DNA of 64,000 nucleotides from M3007 sp041741155. GTDB taxonomy: Bacteria; Bacteroidota; Bacteroidia; Chitinophagales; Saprospiraceae. The first letter of the stretch is position 1. Every line of letters starts with the position of its first letter. Below the pieces are notes generated by a model. The model was not told the DNA's origin and searched no databases. It saw nothing but the letters and a program-made list of their open reading frames with translations. Positions 32,199 through 39,933 of the stretch are shown piece after piece. A program made the translations under genes and the position numbers. The stretch covers positions 28,280-92,279 of the forward strand of contig JBGSKO010000178.1 of the NCBI GenBank assembly GCA_041741155.1. The letters run 5' to 3'.

Positions 32199-33092
32199 TT
32201 AGTTGCCTTCCAATGCCGCTGCTCCGCCCACGATCTCGCCGAGTTCTGTGGTGATGGATTCCTGACGGGCTTTGTTGTAGTTGATGCGTAGGTTTTTGAG
32301 CAGTTCTTCGGCATTTTCAGTTGCCTTGTCCATGGCTGTCATCCGGGCGCCGTGTTCGCTGGCCTGGGTGTCGAGCAGGGTTTTATGGAACTGAAGTTGC
32401 AGGATGCTCGGTACGAGCGTTTCGAGCAACTGCTGTTTGTCTGGCTCAAAAATGTAGTCCGCGCGCTTTTTGGAACCGCCGGCGCTTTCCAGTTTTGCCA
32501 CCGGGAGCCATTGTTCAACGGTAGGGAACTGCATTGCGGCATTTTTGAAACGCCCATAAACGATGTCAATCGCGTCGTATTTGCCGCTGGAAAATACGTC
32601 CATGAGTTCGCGCGCCACTACGCTGGTTTGTTCATACTCGATGGTATTGAACAGCCCGATATGGTCGGTATTGTAGGTCAGGTCGCGGAATCGGCGGCGG
32701 AAGTAGTCGTACCCTTTTTTACCGATAAACAGTACGGTGACGTTGCCCGTTTCGCGCAGTTTGGGGTATTTTTTATCAATGAGCGTGACCGCCTCTTTAT
32801 TGATATTGGTATTGAACGCGCCACACAAGCCGCGGTTGGAGGTAACCACCACCACAAGAGCGTTTTTTACCTCACGCACCGTACCGTAGGAGGTTGTCGT
32901 ATCGCCGTCGAGGTTCGACAGGATGTTGGACAACATACGATTGAGCCGGTCCGAGTATGGACGCATTTGCACGATGGCATTTTGCGCCTTGCGCAACTTT
33001 GCAGCCGACACCATTTTCATGGCTTTCGTGATCTGTTGCGTCGAAATGACCGACTTGATACGTTCGCGTACTTCTTTTAAACCACCTGCCAT
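32199..33092 (-). CDS. atpG: ATP synthase F1 gamma subunit
   Basis: This 297-residue central stalk subunit starts AGGLKEVRERIKSVISTQQITKAMKMVSAAKL, the conserved N-terminal helix, and has TSNRGLCGAFN in the middle and the C-terminal helix ARMTAMDKATENAEELLK with NKARQESITTELGEIVGGA. It turns inside the alpha3beta3 hexamer and couples proton flow to ATP synthesis. It is the last gene of the operon; atpD and atpC are not here, as expected for Bacteroidota, where beta and epsilon are encoded elsewhere. A gaatgatgaatgatg word array separates it from atpA. Confidence 0.97.
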   Translation of the reverse strand: MAGGLKEVRERIKSVISTQQITKAMKMVSAAKLRKAQNAIVQMRPYSDRLNRMLSNILSNLDGDTTTSYGTVREVKNALVVVVTSNRGLCGAFNTNINKEAVTLIDKKYPKLRETGNVTVLFIGKKGYDYFRRRFRDLTYNTDHIGLFNTIEYEQTSVVARELMDVFSSGKYDAIDIVYGRFKNAAMQFPTVEQWLPVAKLESAGGSKKRADYIFEPDKQQLLETLVPSILQLQFHKTLLDTQASEHGARMTAMDKATENAEELLKNLRINYNKARQESITTELGEIVGGAAALEGN

Positions 33093-33096
33093 AATT

Positions 33097-33177
33097 CAGA
33101 ATGATGAATGATGAATTATGAATACTGAATGACGAATGATGCGGCAGAGCCAATTCATCATTCATCATTCAGCATTC
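33097..33177. repeat. gaatgatgaatgatg inverted word array inside the atp operon
   Basis: Arms gaatgatgaatgatgaatt (33099-33117) and aattcatcattcatcattc (33152-33170) are a perfect 19-bp inverted repeat with further degenerate copies in the 34-base centre and on the outer side. It fills the atpA-atpG gap and would form a strong hairpin in the mRNA. Confidence 0.9.
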
Positions 33178-33181
33178 AGCA

Positions 33182-34768
33182 CTATTTCTTGTATTGTCCA
33201 GTCAATCCTGCTGCCATCTCTTTGAGTTTGGCGAGGCTTCCTTCTTCAAGTTTGCCCTTGCGCAGTTCTTCCAGTACGTCGGGGAGCTGTTGCTCCATTT
33301 TCATCAGGAAGATTTCCTCAAACTCGCGCACTTTGTCGAGGGGGACGTCGCGGAGCAGGTTATTGGATCCGAGGTAGATGATTGCTACCTGTTTTTCCAC
33401 AGATACCGGGCTGTATTGAGCTTGCTTGAGGATTTCCACGTTGCGGGCGCCTTTTGCCAGGATTGCCTGCGTAGCTGCGTCAAGGTCAGAGCCGAACTTG
33501 GAGAATGCCTCCAACTCGCGGTACTGGGCCTGGTCGAGTTTCAGCGTACCGGCGATTTTTTTCATGGATTTGATCTGGGCGTTACCACCTACGCGGCTTA
33601 CAGAGATACCCACGTTGATGGCGGGGCGCACACCGGCGTTGAACAGGTTGGATTCCAGGAATATCTGGCCGTCGGTGATCGAGATCACGTTGGTCGGGAT
33701 ATAGGCGGATACGTCACCGGCTTGTGTTTCGATGATGGGCAGTGCCGTCAGCGAACCTCCACCTTTTACCAAGCCGGCTTTCACCAGGCTGGGGGGCAGG
33801 TCGTTCATCTGGAGCGCTACTTTTTGGTCATCAATAACCTTGGCGGCGCGTTCGAGCAAGCGGCTGTGCAGGTAGAATACGTCACCCGGGTATGCTTCGC
33901 GGCCCGGTGGGCGGCGCAGGAGCAGCGACACCTCGCGGTAAGCCACAGCTTGTTTGGAAAGATCGTCGTAAATAATAAGTGCCGGACGGCCCGTGTCGCG
34001 GAAGAACTCGCCAATGGCGGCGCCGGCAAACGGAGCATAGAACTGCAACGGAGCCGGGTCGGAAGCCGAGGCTGAAACGATCACCGTGTAGGCCATGGCG
34101 CCGTATTCTTCGAGCGTACGGGCTACTTGTGCCACCGTGGAGGCTTTTTGGCCGCAGGCAACGTAGATGCAGAACACCGGTTCGCCGCGCTCGTAAAATT
34201 CTTTCTGGTTGATGATGGTGTCAATGGCGATAGCCGACTTGCCGGTCTGGCGGTCACCAATGATCAGTTCGCGCTGGCCGCGGCCGATGGGAATCATGGC
34301 GTCAATAGCCTTGATACCCGTTTGGAGTGGCTCATTCACCGGGCGACGGTAGATAACGCCGGGAGCTTTGCGCTCCAGCGGCATTTCGTATTTTTTGCCG
34401 CCGATAGGGCCTTTGCCGTCAATTGGCTGACCCAGTGTGTTTACCACGCGGCCCACGAACTCTTCGCCAACCTCAATGGAGGCGATTTTGCCCGTGCGCT
34501 TCACGATGGCGCCCTCGCGGATACCTGTCGGGGAGCCCATGAGTACCACACCCACGTTATCTTCTTCGAGGTTAAGCACGATTGCACGTGTGCCGTTTTC
34601 AAATTCGACGAGTTCGCCGGATTGCGCGTTGTTGAGTCCGTACACGCGGGCGATACCGTCGCCGACCTGGAGCACCGAACCTACCTCTTCGAGGTTTGTC
34701 TCAGCGCCGAAGCCGGACAGCTGTTGTTTCAATATTGCCGAGATTTCTTCCGGTCGAACGTCTGCCAT
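33182..34768 (-). CDS. atpA: ATP synthase F1 alpha subunit
   Basis: This 528-residue subunit has the N-terminal EEISAILKQQLSGFG, the P-loop GDRQTGKSAIAID, and PGREAYPGDVFYLHSRLLERAAK, ALPIIETQAGDVSAYIPTNVISITDGQIFLE and the catalytic-interface arginine in GISVSRVGGNAQ. It forms the non-catalytic nucleotide sites of the F1 head. Length and motifs are standard. It is preceded by two stacked word-repeat arrays. Confidence 0.98.
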   Translation of the reverse strand: MADVRPEEISAILKQQLSGFGAETNLEEVGSVLQVGDGIARVYGLNNAQSGELVEFENGTRAIVLNLEEDNVGVVLMGSPTGIREGAIVKRTGKIASIEVGEEFVGRVVNTLGQPIDGKGPIGGKKYEMPLERKAPGVIYRRPVNEPLQTGIKAIDAMIPIGRGQRELIIGDRQTGKSAIAIDTIINQKEFYERGEPVFCIYVACGQKASTVAQVARTLEEYGAMAYTVIVSASASDPAPLQFYAPFAGAAIGEFFRDTGRPALIIYDDLSKQAVAYREVSLLLRRPPGREAYPGDVFYLHSRLLERAAKVIDDQKVALQMNDLPPSLVKAGLVKGGGSLTALPIIETQAGDVSAYIPTNVISITDGQIFLESNLFNAGVRPAINVGISVSRVGGNAQIKSMKKIAGTLKLDQAQYRELEAFSKFGSDLDAATQAILAKGARNVEILKQAQYSPVSVEKQVAIIYLGSNNLLRDVPLDKVREFEEIFLMKMEQQLPDVLEELRKGKLEEGSLAKLKEMAAGLTGQYKK

Positions 34769-34774
34769 GTTCTT

Positions 34775-34880
34775 GGTAATGATGAATGATGAATGTTAAA
34801 TGATGAATTTGGTTGATAAGGGTTGAAGAGGTGGAGATGGTTGAGGATCAACTATTCTCAAACATCTCAACTTTTTCAAC
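34775..34880. repeat. Two word-repeat arrays between atpH and atpA
   Basis: 34780-34810 holds tandem gatgaatgatgaatg words. 34822-34845 and 34857-34880 are inverted copies of a second word set (gttgaagaggtggagatggt), matching at about 19 of 24 positions. The second array touches the atpH stop codon. The mRNA could form a hairpin between the two cistrons. Confidence 0.8.
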
Positions 34881-35441
34881 TTAAAATTCCCGAACGTACT
34901 GGTTTTTCAAGAATTCCGACTTCAGTTCGACCAGTTTGTTGGCGACGCTGGCGTCGTAGCGTTTGTTATCAAATTCGAGCACGAAGCCGCCGATCAGGTT
35001 CGGATCAACAACCGTTTCGATTTCAAGATTTACCGTGGTTTGACCGCTGCCGAGCAATTTAGTCCGAAGGCTATCCAGCACAGACTCGCTTAGCGGAGCC
35101 GCGCTGATGACGCGGACGGAGGTTATTTTTTTGAGTTTTTTATACTGGATAATAAACTCCGCTGCTATTTCGGGGATGTACATTTCCCGACCTTTTTTCA
35201 CCAGCAGGTCCAGATAGGCCATGGTGAGCGGGTTTATTTTGTTTTCCAGCAAAGCATGTAGCACGGCTATCTTTTTGTCGCCCTGAATGATCGGGCTTTT
35301 AAGAAACAGGTACAGTTCGCGATTCCGCGCTGCCGACTGCAGGGTATCCATGTCGGCGTGTACCGGTTCGACCGTATTCTGGTCTATAGCCAATTCTAAA
35401 AGAGACTTGGCGTAGCGTGATGCGATTCGGGTAACGGACAT
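34881..35441 (-). CDS. atpH: ATP synthase F1 delta subunit
   Basis: This 186-residue delta (OSCP) subunit starts SVTRIASRYAKSLLELAIDQ and carries the late QTTVNLEIETVVDPNLIGGFVLEF block that binds the F1 head. It joins F1 to the peripheral b stalk. Its ATG overlaps the atpF stop by one base (TAATG), suggesting coupled translation. Confidence 0.95.
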   Translation of the reverse strand: MSVTRIASRYAKSLLELAIDQNTVEPVHADMDTLQSAARNRELYLFLKSPIIQGDKKIAVLHALLENKINPLTMAYLDLLVKKGREMYIPEIAAEFIIQYKKLKKITSVRVISAAPLSESVLDSLRTKLLGSGQTTVNLEIETVVDPNLIGGFVLEFDNKRYDASVANKLVELKSEFLKNQYVREF

Positions 35442-35953
35442 TAGTTCATTTTTATCTGTTCAGCCAAAGACTTGGCATATGTTTCCTGTTCAGCCTTATT
35501 GCCCAATTCCTTTTGCAGGATTTTTTCGGCGATTTCGACAGCCAGGCGGCCGGAGGTGTTTTTCAGTTCCACCAGAGCAGCCATTTTTTGGTTTTCGATG
35601 TCCTGAATGGCGCTATCCACCTTGCGTTTGTACTCTGCGTTGGCGCGTTCCTTGGCCTCGGCGATGATCTCTTCCTTGGCCTCCTTCGCTTCTTTGAGTA
35701 TCTGGCCGCGTTCTTCACGCGCTTGAGCCAGCAGTTTTTCGTTTTCTGCCTGCAAGTTAGCCATTTCCTCACGAGCCTTTTTGGCCTGGTCGAGGGCCTC
35801 TTGAATATCTATTTCCCGTTTTTTAAGCGATTCAGCGATCGGTTTAAACGCGAAACGGCTCATCATGAACCAGAAGATGAGAAAAATGACGGTCGTCCAG
35901 AAAAGCAAACCCGGTTCGGGCCTGATGACGGAAAAATCTCCGAGGAACAACAT
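35441..35953 (-). CDS. atpF: ATP synthase F0 b subunit
   Basis: This 170-residue subunit has one N-terminal membrane helix (GLLFWTTVIFLIFWFMMSRF, about 15-35) and then a long charged amphipathic helix forming the peripheral stalk dimer (KPIAESLKKREIDIQEALDQ onwards). It holds the F1 head against rotation. It is followed by atpH with a one-base overlap and preceded by a hairpin and word-repeat region. Confidence 0.96.
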   Translation of the reverse strand: MLFLGDFSVIRPEPGLLFWTTVIFLIFWFMMSRFAFKPIAESLKKREIDIQEALDQAKKAREEMANLQAENEKLLAQAREERGQILKEAKEAKEEIIAEAKERANAEYKRKVDSAIQDIENQKMAALVELKNTSGRLAVEIAEKILQKELGNKAEQETYAKSLAEQIKMN

Positions 35954-35954
35954 A

Positions 35955-36108
35955 TTGGCGAATGATGATTGATGAACGATAAATGATGAAATTCTGAGGG
36001 GAGGTACTCAACCACTTCAACTCCCTCACCTTTTTTCTTTAACAAGTAAAGAAGCGTCCGGGTCGTTGCGTCGCCAACCGCTTCGCGCCGACCCGGAAAA
36101 GCGTTTCT
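35955..36108. repeat. Word array and GC hairpin between atpF and atpE
   Basis: 35961-35994 holds gatgaatgatgaa-type words and 35994-36030 a gaggggagg/ctccctcacc inverted pair. 36057-36065 (tccgggtcg) pairs perfectly with 36089-36097 (cgacccgga), flanked by further complementary aagaagcg/cgtttctt. The GC hairpin directly follows the atpE stop on the - strand and could attenuate read-through, giving more c subunit than b. Confidence 0.75.
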
Positions 36109-36318
36109 TTAGGCGGCAGGTTTCACGAAGAAAGCCAACACCATCGCGACCAGAGCAGCACCCTCGATGAGAGCGGCCGTCAGAATCATGTTTGCGCGGA
36201 TGTCACCTACTGCTTCGGGCTGACGAGCGATGGCTTCCATCGCCTTGCCACCAATTTGACCGATACCAATACCCGCGCCGATTACGGCAAGAGCGGCACC
36301 AATAGCTGCGTAAGACAT
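36109..36318 (-). CDS. atpE: ATP synthase F0 c subunit
   Basis: This 69-residue hairpin protein has two helices joined by the polar loop ARQPEA (31-36). The proton-carrying carboxylate is Glu52 in LTAALIEGAALVAMV. The residue after it is Gly, and the Na-binding pattern is absent, so the ring should be proton-specific. It forms the rotor ring of F0. Confidence 0.97.
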   Translation of the reverse strand: MSYAAIGAALAVIGAGIGIGQIGGKAMEAIARQPEAVGDIRANMILTAALIEGAALVAMVLAFFVKPAA

Positions 36319-36373
36319 TGTATATGATTGAGTTTGTTAAAAATCAGATTGAAATGGTAACTATTATAATCAC

Positions 36374-37612
36374 TCAATGATGGTGTGGTTCCTCTACTGC
36401 TGTACCAATATACACTGCAGACAGCATCGTAAAGATGAAGGCTTGCAGGAAGGCTACAAGAAGTTCGAGGGACATCATGAAGAGCGTAAGTGGAATGGAA
36501 GCTGCGGCGCCTGCGATGGAGCCACCGACACTTTTGCCGGCATCACCGAAGATAAAGATCAGACTCACAAAGCTCAGGATCACGATGTGGCCGGCAGTGA
36601 TGTTCGCAAAAAGACGAAGCATCAACGTGAATGGCTTGAGGAAAAGCCCGAGTATTTCAATTGGTGTCAGGATGATGATTTTCAACCAGGCCGGTACACC
36701 GGGCATCCACAGGGTATGTGCCCAGAAATGCTTGTTGGCGCTGAACATCGAAATGACAAAGGTGAACATCGCCAGAACAAAGGTCACCGATAGATTACCG
36801 GTAACGTTGCCGCTTCCCGGAAAAAAAGGGATTTGGCCGATGAGGTTAAGGCCGAGGACAAAGAAAAATGCTGAAAGCAGGAAGGGCAGGTATTTTTCGT
36901 GCTTTGCTCCGATATTGGGTTTGGCTACTTCGTCGCGGATAAACACAATGAATGGTTCGAGGAAATTTTGAAGACCTTTCGGAGCATGGCCCTGGGTGCG
37001 CACGGCAGATCTAGCTGCGGCCCGGAACAACAGAAACAGAACCAATACGGTGAGCAACATGGTGAACACGTTGCGTGTAATGGAGTAGTCATAAAAACTG
37101 GTAATGCCGCCGCCCATAACGCCGCCGTCGAAGGTAGTTTTGGCATCGAGACGTTCGCAATTTCCAGCAATAATAGCGTTGAAAACGGTTTTCGTTTTGC
37201 CAGCTTCTTCAACTTCTTCGTGCGTGTAGTCTGAAACCTCAAATTCGCCTTGAGCCAAAGCCGGATTTTTGAGGCGCATCACATTGCCGTGTACGAGCAC
37301 ATAACCATCCTTGGTTTTGGTGCCGTTACCATGGTGGTGGGCATGAAAAGCAGCAGTGCTTGTTATGGTCCAGCCGTGTTCAGGGGTGTACAGGATGCAG
37401 GGGAGGGGAAGGTAAATGTCGCCGATAATATGCAGTGCATTGGCATCGGCGATGTGGTGCACGGCATTGTCACCCGCGTTGAATTCTGGTTCGATGGAGA
37501 CCGAATGACCACAAGGGGCCGTATGAAGGGTATCGTGTGTAGTCTGGGCAAAAGCAAAAATGCTCAAACCACTGAAAATCAAGGCGATCCAAAACTTGCG
37601 TAAGGCTATCAT
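36374..37612 (-). CDS. atpB: ATP synthase F0 a subunit with long N-terminal extension
   Basis: This 412-residue subunit has the essential arginine in PFTLMLRLFANITAGHIVILS and LNLIGQIPFFPGSGNVTGN upstream. It differs from the usual 250-residue a subunit by a signal peptide (ALRKFWIALIFSGLSIFAFA) and about 140 residues of His- and Asp-rich extracytoplasmic sequence before the first core helix. Such extensions are common in Bacteroidota. The ATG at 37612 starts the signal peptide and is supported by the -7 element at 37648. It is the first gene of the operon; no atpI is seen upstream. Confidence 0.95.
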   Translation of the reverse strand: MIALRKFWIALIFSGLSIFAFAQTTHDTLHTAPCGHSVSIEPEFNAGDNAVHHIADANALHIIGDIYLPLPCILYTPEHGWTITSTAAFHAHHHGNGTKTKDGYVLVHGNVMRLKNPALAQGEFEVSDYTHEEVEEAGKTKTVFNAIIAGNCERLDAKTTFDGGVMGGGITSFYDYSITRNVFTMLLTVLVLFLLFRAAARSAVRTQGHAPKGLQNFLEPFIVFIRDEVAKPNIGAKHEKYLPFLLSAFFFVLGLNLIGQIPFFPGSGNVTGNLSVTFVLAMFTFVISMFSANKHFWAHTLWMPGVPAWLKIIILTPIEILGLFLKPFTLMLRLFANITAGHIVILSFVSLIFIFGDAGKSVGGSIAGAAASIPLTLFMMSLELLVAFLQAFIFTMLSAVYIGTAVEEPHHH

Positions 37613-37647
37613 ATCCACATCAGGTGAGGCTCTGGTGAAACCGGCGG

Positions 37648-37655
37648 CAAAAGTA
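37648..37655 (-). promoter_or_regulatory. -7 promoter element of the ATP synthase operon
   Basis: The - strand reads tacttttg, an exact TAnnTTTG match, with a T-rich tttttt at the -33 position. It lies 36 bases upstream of the atpB ATG. Confidence 0.7.
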
Positions 37656-37759
37656 CAACGTGGATTCGGCTTAAAAAACCCGAAAATATTTTTTTCCGAA
37701 AAAAAATGGGGAATGGTGGCCATAAGGAACCTTCGTCCGGAATTATATTTGGAACAAGG

Positions 37760-37907
37760 GGTTTCTGGTTGGAAGGTTTCTGGTTGGAAGGTTTCTGGTT
37801 AGAAGGTTTCTGGTTATAAAAGCTAGAGGGTTTCTGGTTGGACACAGCCTAACCAGAAACCCTCCAACCTTCTAACCAGAAACCTTCTAACCTTCCAACC
37901 AGAAACC
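37760..37907. repeat. Large ggtttctggttggaa inverted tandem array
   Basis: Four contiguous 15-base units (37760-37819), ggtttctggttggaa twice and then ggtttctggttagaa and ggtttctggttataa, are followed by one more copy and then by at least four inverted units up to 37907 and a T run. The arms can pair over about 60 bases. There are no spacers, so it is not a CRISPR array. It separates the atpB promoter from the T9SS-domain gene. The same word family occurs at 13936 and 63925. Confidence 0.95.
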
Positions 37908-37911
37908 TTTT

Positions 37912-38220
37912 TTAGTACATCATCAACCGGCGGCTGGCGATCCCGTAGGCACTTTCCAGTTGATAGGAGTACATACCGGGCTCTTTCAGGTCAGAACGAC
38001 GTAAGAGAATATAATTTTCACCTTTTTCAAACGAACCGGCCTTGGTACAAACTTCATGGCCGTGGCTGTCGAAGACACGCAGGGTGACATCCGTATTAGT
38101 TGGGAGATTAAACCACAACAGGGTCATTTCGATGAACGGGTTGGGCGCGTTTTGCATCAATTCCAACCCAATGTCAGAAATCGGTTGGCCTTGATAGATG
38201 GGCATTGGACGACTACTCAT
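37912..38220 (-). CDS. Small protein consisting only of a T9SS sorting domain
   Basis: The 102-residue product reads as a nearly bare T9SS type A C-terminal sorting domain: ELMQNAPNPFIEMTLLWFNLP, then a VTLRVFDSHGHEV block, then GMYSYQLESAYGIASRRLM. No signal peptide or cargo domain precedes it, and a stop codon lies three codons before the ATG. It may be the remnant of a longer T9SS cargo gene that lost its 5' part. A functional solo domain cannot be excluded. Its upstream region is AT-rich with taaga-type words. Confidence 0.65.
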   Translation of the reverse strand: MSSRPMPIYQGQPISDIGLELMQNAPNPFIEMTLLWFNLPTNTDVTLRVFDSHGHEVCTKAGSFEKGENYILLRRSDLKEPGMYSYQLESAYGIASRRLMMY

Positions 38221-38345
38221 GAGAGATTAAGATAAATAAGAATAAAAGATTAAGATTTTCCCTGTTCATTTCAAAACCTGTGCCAGTTGTTTGAAATACG
38301 TGTTAAGGGTTTCAAAATACCGGGTTTTCCCGGGGGAAATAATTT

Positions 38346-38377
38346 TTTGCCGCAGTTCGTGCAAGCGCGTACTTTTG
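38346..38377 (+). promoter_or_regulatory. Consensus promoter of tRNA-Gly
   Basis: tttg (38346-38349) and tacttttg (38370-38377) are separated by 20 bases, matching the Bacteroidota -33/-7 consensus. The -7 element ends 10 bases before the tRNA. Confidence 0.85.
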
Positions 38378-38387
38378 CCCCGCACTT

Positions 38388-38460
38388 GCGGGATTAGCTC
38401 AGTTGGTAGAGCGCTAGCTTCCCAAGCTGGAAGTCGCGAGTTCGAGTCTCGTATCCCGCT
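38388..38460 (+). tRNA. tRNA-Gly (anticodon CCC)
   Basis: The sequence folds as a cloverleaf: acceptor gcgggat/atcccgc, D arm gctc/gagc, anticodon stem ctagc/gctgg with loop ttcccaa (anticodon CCC), T arm gcgag-ttcgagt-ctcgt and discriminator T. CCA is not complete in the DNA (cc then g). Confidence 0.93.
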
Positions 38461-38470
38461 CCGCTTGTCG

Positions 38471-38500
38471 AAAGGCCATCCAAACAGGATGGCCTTTTTT
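38471..38500 (+). terminator. Terminator of tRNA-Gly
   Basis: Stem aggccatcc/ggatggcct (38473-38481, 38487-38495) is perfect and ends in a run of six T. Confidence 0.93.
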
Positions 38501-38575
38501 CAGAAGTTGTTTGAGCTGCTTTACCGGATGAATTTGAAGGCAGTGCGAACACTCCAAACTACTTCTCAAATAAAC

Positions 38576-39358
38576 ATGGTGCACATTTCCTTACCCTTCG
38601 GACTTATCGCATTGTCGCTGCTGGCTACCGCCTGCTCCGATCCATTCGATGCCCCATTCGAACCTAAAGAGGTAGAAGTTCAGTACGCCTATTTTCCCCT
38701 CGAGATCGGCAGGTACGTGGAGTACCGGGTGGACAGCGTAGTGTACGATTTTGGTCTCGGGGGCAGCACAATACGGGATTCCTCCACCACACTGGTGCGC
38801 GAACAAATTACGGATACGATCAGGGATAACACCGGTCAACTGCTTTTTGTCGTAGAACGCTACCAACGGCTTCAGGACACGCTGCCCTGGTCGCTCAAGC
38901 AGGTTTGGTCGGCTGCCCGCACCGGAACGCAGGCTATCCGAACGGAAGATAACCTGCGCTTTCTTCGGTTGGTATTCCCGCTCGACAGCCGAAGCTATTG
39001 GAATGGCAATCTTTGGATTCATCCGTACCAGGAAATTGAAATTGCCGGAGAACGAATACGGCCGTTTGTAAACTGGAATTATCGTGTGGATTCTCTGGAT
39101 GTGCCGGCTAAAATTGGTCCATTCGCGCTCGATTCCGTACTTTTCGTTACTGAAGTTGATGAAACCAATGCTATTGAGCGCAGGCTCTCGCGGGCCGTTT
39201 ACGCTAAAAACATCGGACTCGTACGGCGCGAACAATGGATTTTGGATTCGCAGTACTGCAACCAGATACCAGCGCCTGCCGATTGCCTGACCAAACCCTG
39301 GGAAGAAAAAGCCCAAAAGGGATACCATTTATTACAAGTGCTGACGGGGCACAACTAA
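38576..39358 (+). CDS. Lipoprotein of unknown function
   Basis: This 260-residue protein has a lipoprotein signal (VHISLPFGLIALSLLATAC) and then a beta-rich domain beginning with the acidic DPFDAPFEPKEVEVQYAYFP. I do not recognise the family; LEIGRYVEYRVDSVVYDF resembles the start of outer-membrane-attached Bacteroidota lipoproteins. The ATG at 38576 is preferred to 38528 because the shorter start gives a compact 20-residue signal. The open frame extends upstream across the tRNA and terminator, which must be accidental. It is followed by rimM 31 bases later in the same direction. Confidence 0.75.
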   Translation: MVHISLPFGLIALSLLATACSDPFDAPFEPKEVEVQYAYFPLEIGRYVEYRVDSVVYDFGLGGSTIRDSSTTLVREQITDTIRDNTGQLLFVVERYQRLQDTLPWSLKQVWSAARTGTQAIRTEDNLRFLRLVFPLDSRSYWNGNLWIHPYQEIEIAGERIRPFVNWNYRVDSLDVPAKIGPFALDSVLFVTEVDETNAIERRLSRAVYAKNIGLVRREQWILDSQYCNQIPAPADCLTKPWEEKAQKGYHLLQVLTGHN

Positions 39359-39389
39359 CTCCGGCACACCAACCAACAAGCAGTTATCC

Positions 39390-39905
39390 ATGAACTACAT
39401 TCAAATCGGTTTTACAAAAAAGACGCACGGCATTGGTGGAGAACTGAAGGTGATCATTGAGGAGCCTTACGAGGATCTGTTTTTGGATGCCGATCGCGTT
39501 TTTCTGGACATCAAGGGCAGCAAGCAACCTTTTTTTATCAAAAATATACGCGGAGGAGGCGATCTCATCGTGTCGTTTGAGGATGTCGCAAACCGCGAGG
39601 AAGCCCTGATGCTCCAGTCCAGAGGCGTGTTTTTGCCTGAAAACGAAGTCCCGGAAGAAGCGCAGGTTGTTCCTGATGATGGCTTGGTGTATGGATACGT
39701 TGTAGGCTACACTTTGGTGGACCAAACCCTCGGCGAGATTGGCCAAATAAAAGAGTTACTGGATATGCCGCAGCAGGAAATTTCCGTGGTGGCTTATCAG
39801 GATCGGGAAGTGCTGGTGCCGCTGAACGCGCAATTCGTGGTGAACGTGGACGATGCAGCCCGCCAGGTGCTCGTAAATATGCCGGAGGGTTTGCTTGATC
39901 TTTGA
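39390..39905 (+). CDS. rimM: Ribosome maturation factor RimM
   Basis: This 171-residue protein has the RimM N-terminal domain (YIQIGFTKKTHGIGGELKVII) and the C-terminal PRC-barrel with LVYGYVVGYTLVDQTLGEIG, then VLVPLNAQFVVNVDDAARQV and the terminal MPEGLLDL. It assists 16S processing and 30S head assembly with S19. The usual rpsP-rimM-trmD-rplS context is absent here; it lies behind a lipoprotein gene instead. Confidence 0.95.
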   Translation: MNYIQIGFTKKTHGIGGELKVIIEEPYEDLFLDADRVFLDIKGSKQPFFIKNIRGGGDLIVSFEDVANREEALMLQSRGVFLPENEVPEEAQVVPDDGLVYGYVVGYTLVDQTLGEIGQIKELLDMPQQEISVVAYQDREVLVPLNAQFVVNVDDAARQVLVNMPEGLLDL

Positions 39906-39933
39906 GGGTTGACGCTCAAAAAATCAGAAACAT

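Noticed and set aside
32066..32314. Longer start for the OLD-like ATPase
   Set aside because: It would overlap the end of atpG and the atp terminator; a consensus promoter at 32106-32137 lies downstream of it.
37760..37907. CRISPR array
   Set aside because: The 15-base units are contiguous with no spacers and are mirrored in inverted orientation; no cas genes are nearby.
38291..38575. Extension of the lipoprotein gene back across the tRNA-Gly
   Set aside because: It would read through a tRNA and its terminator; the signal peptide begins only at 38576.
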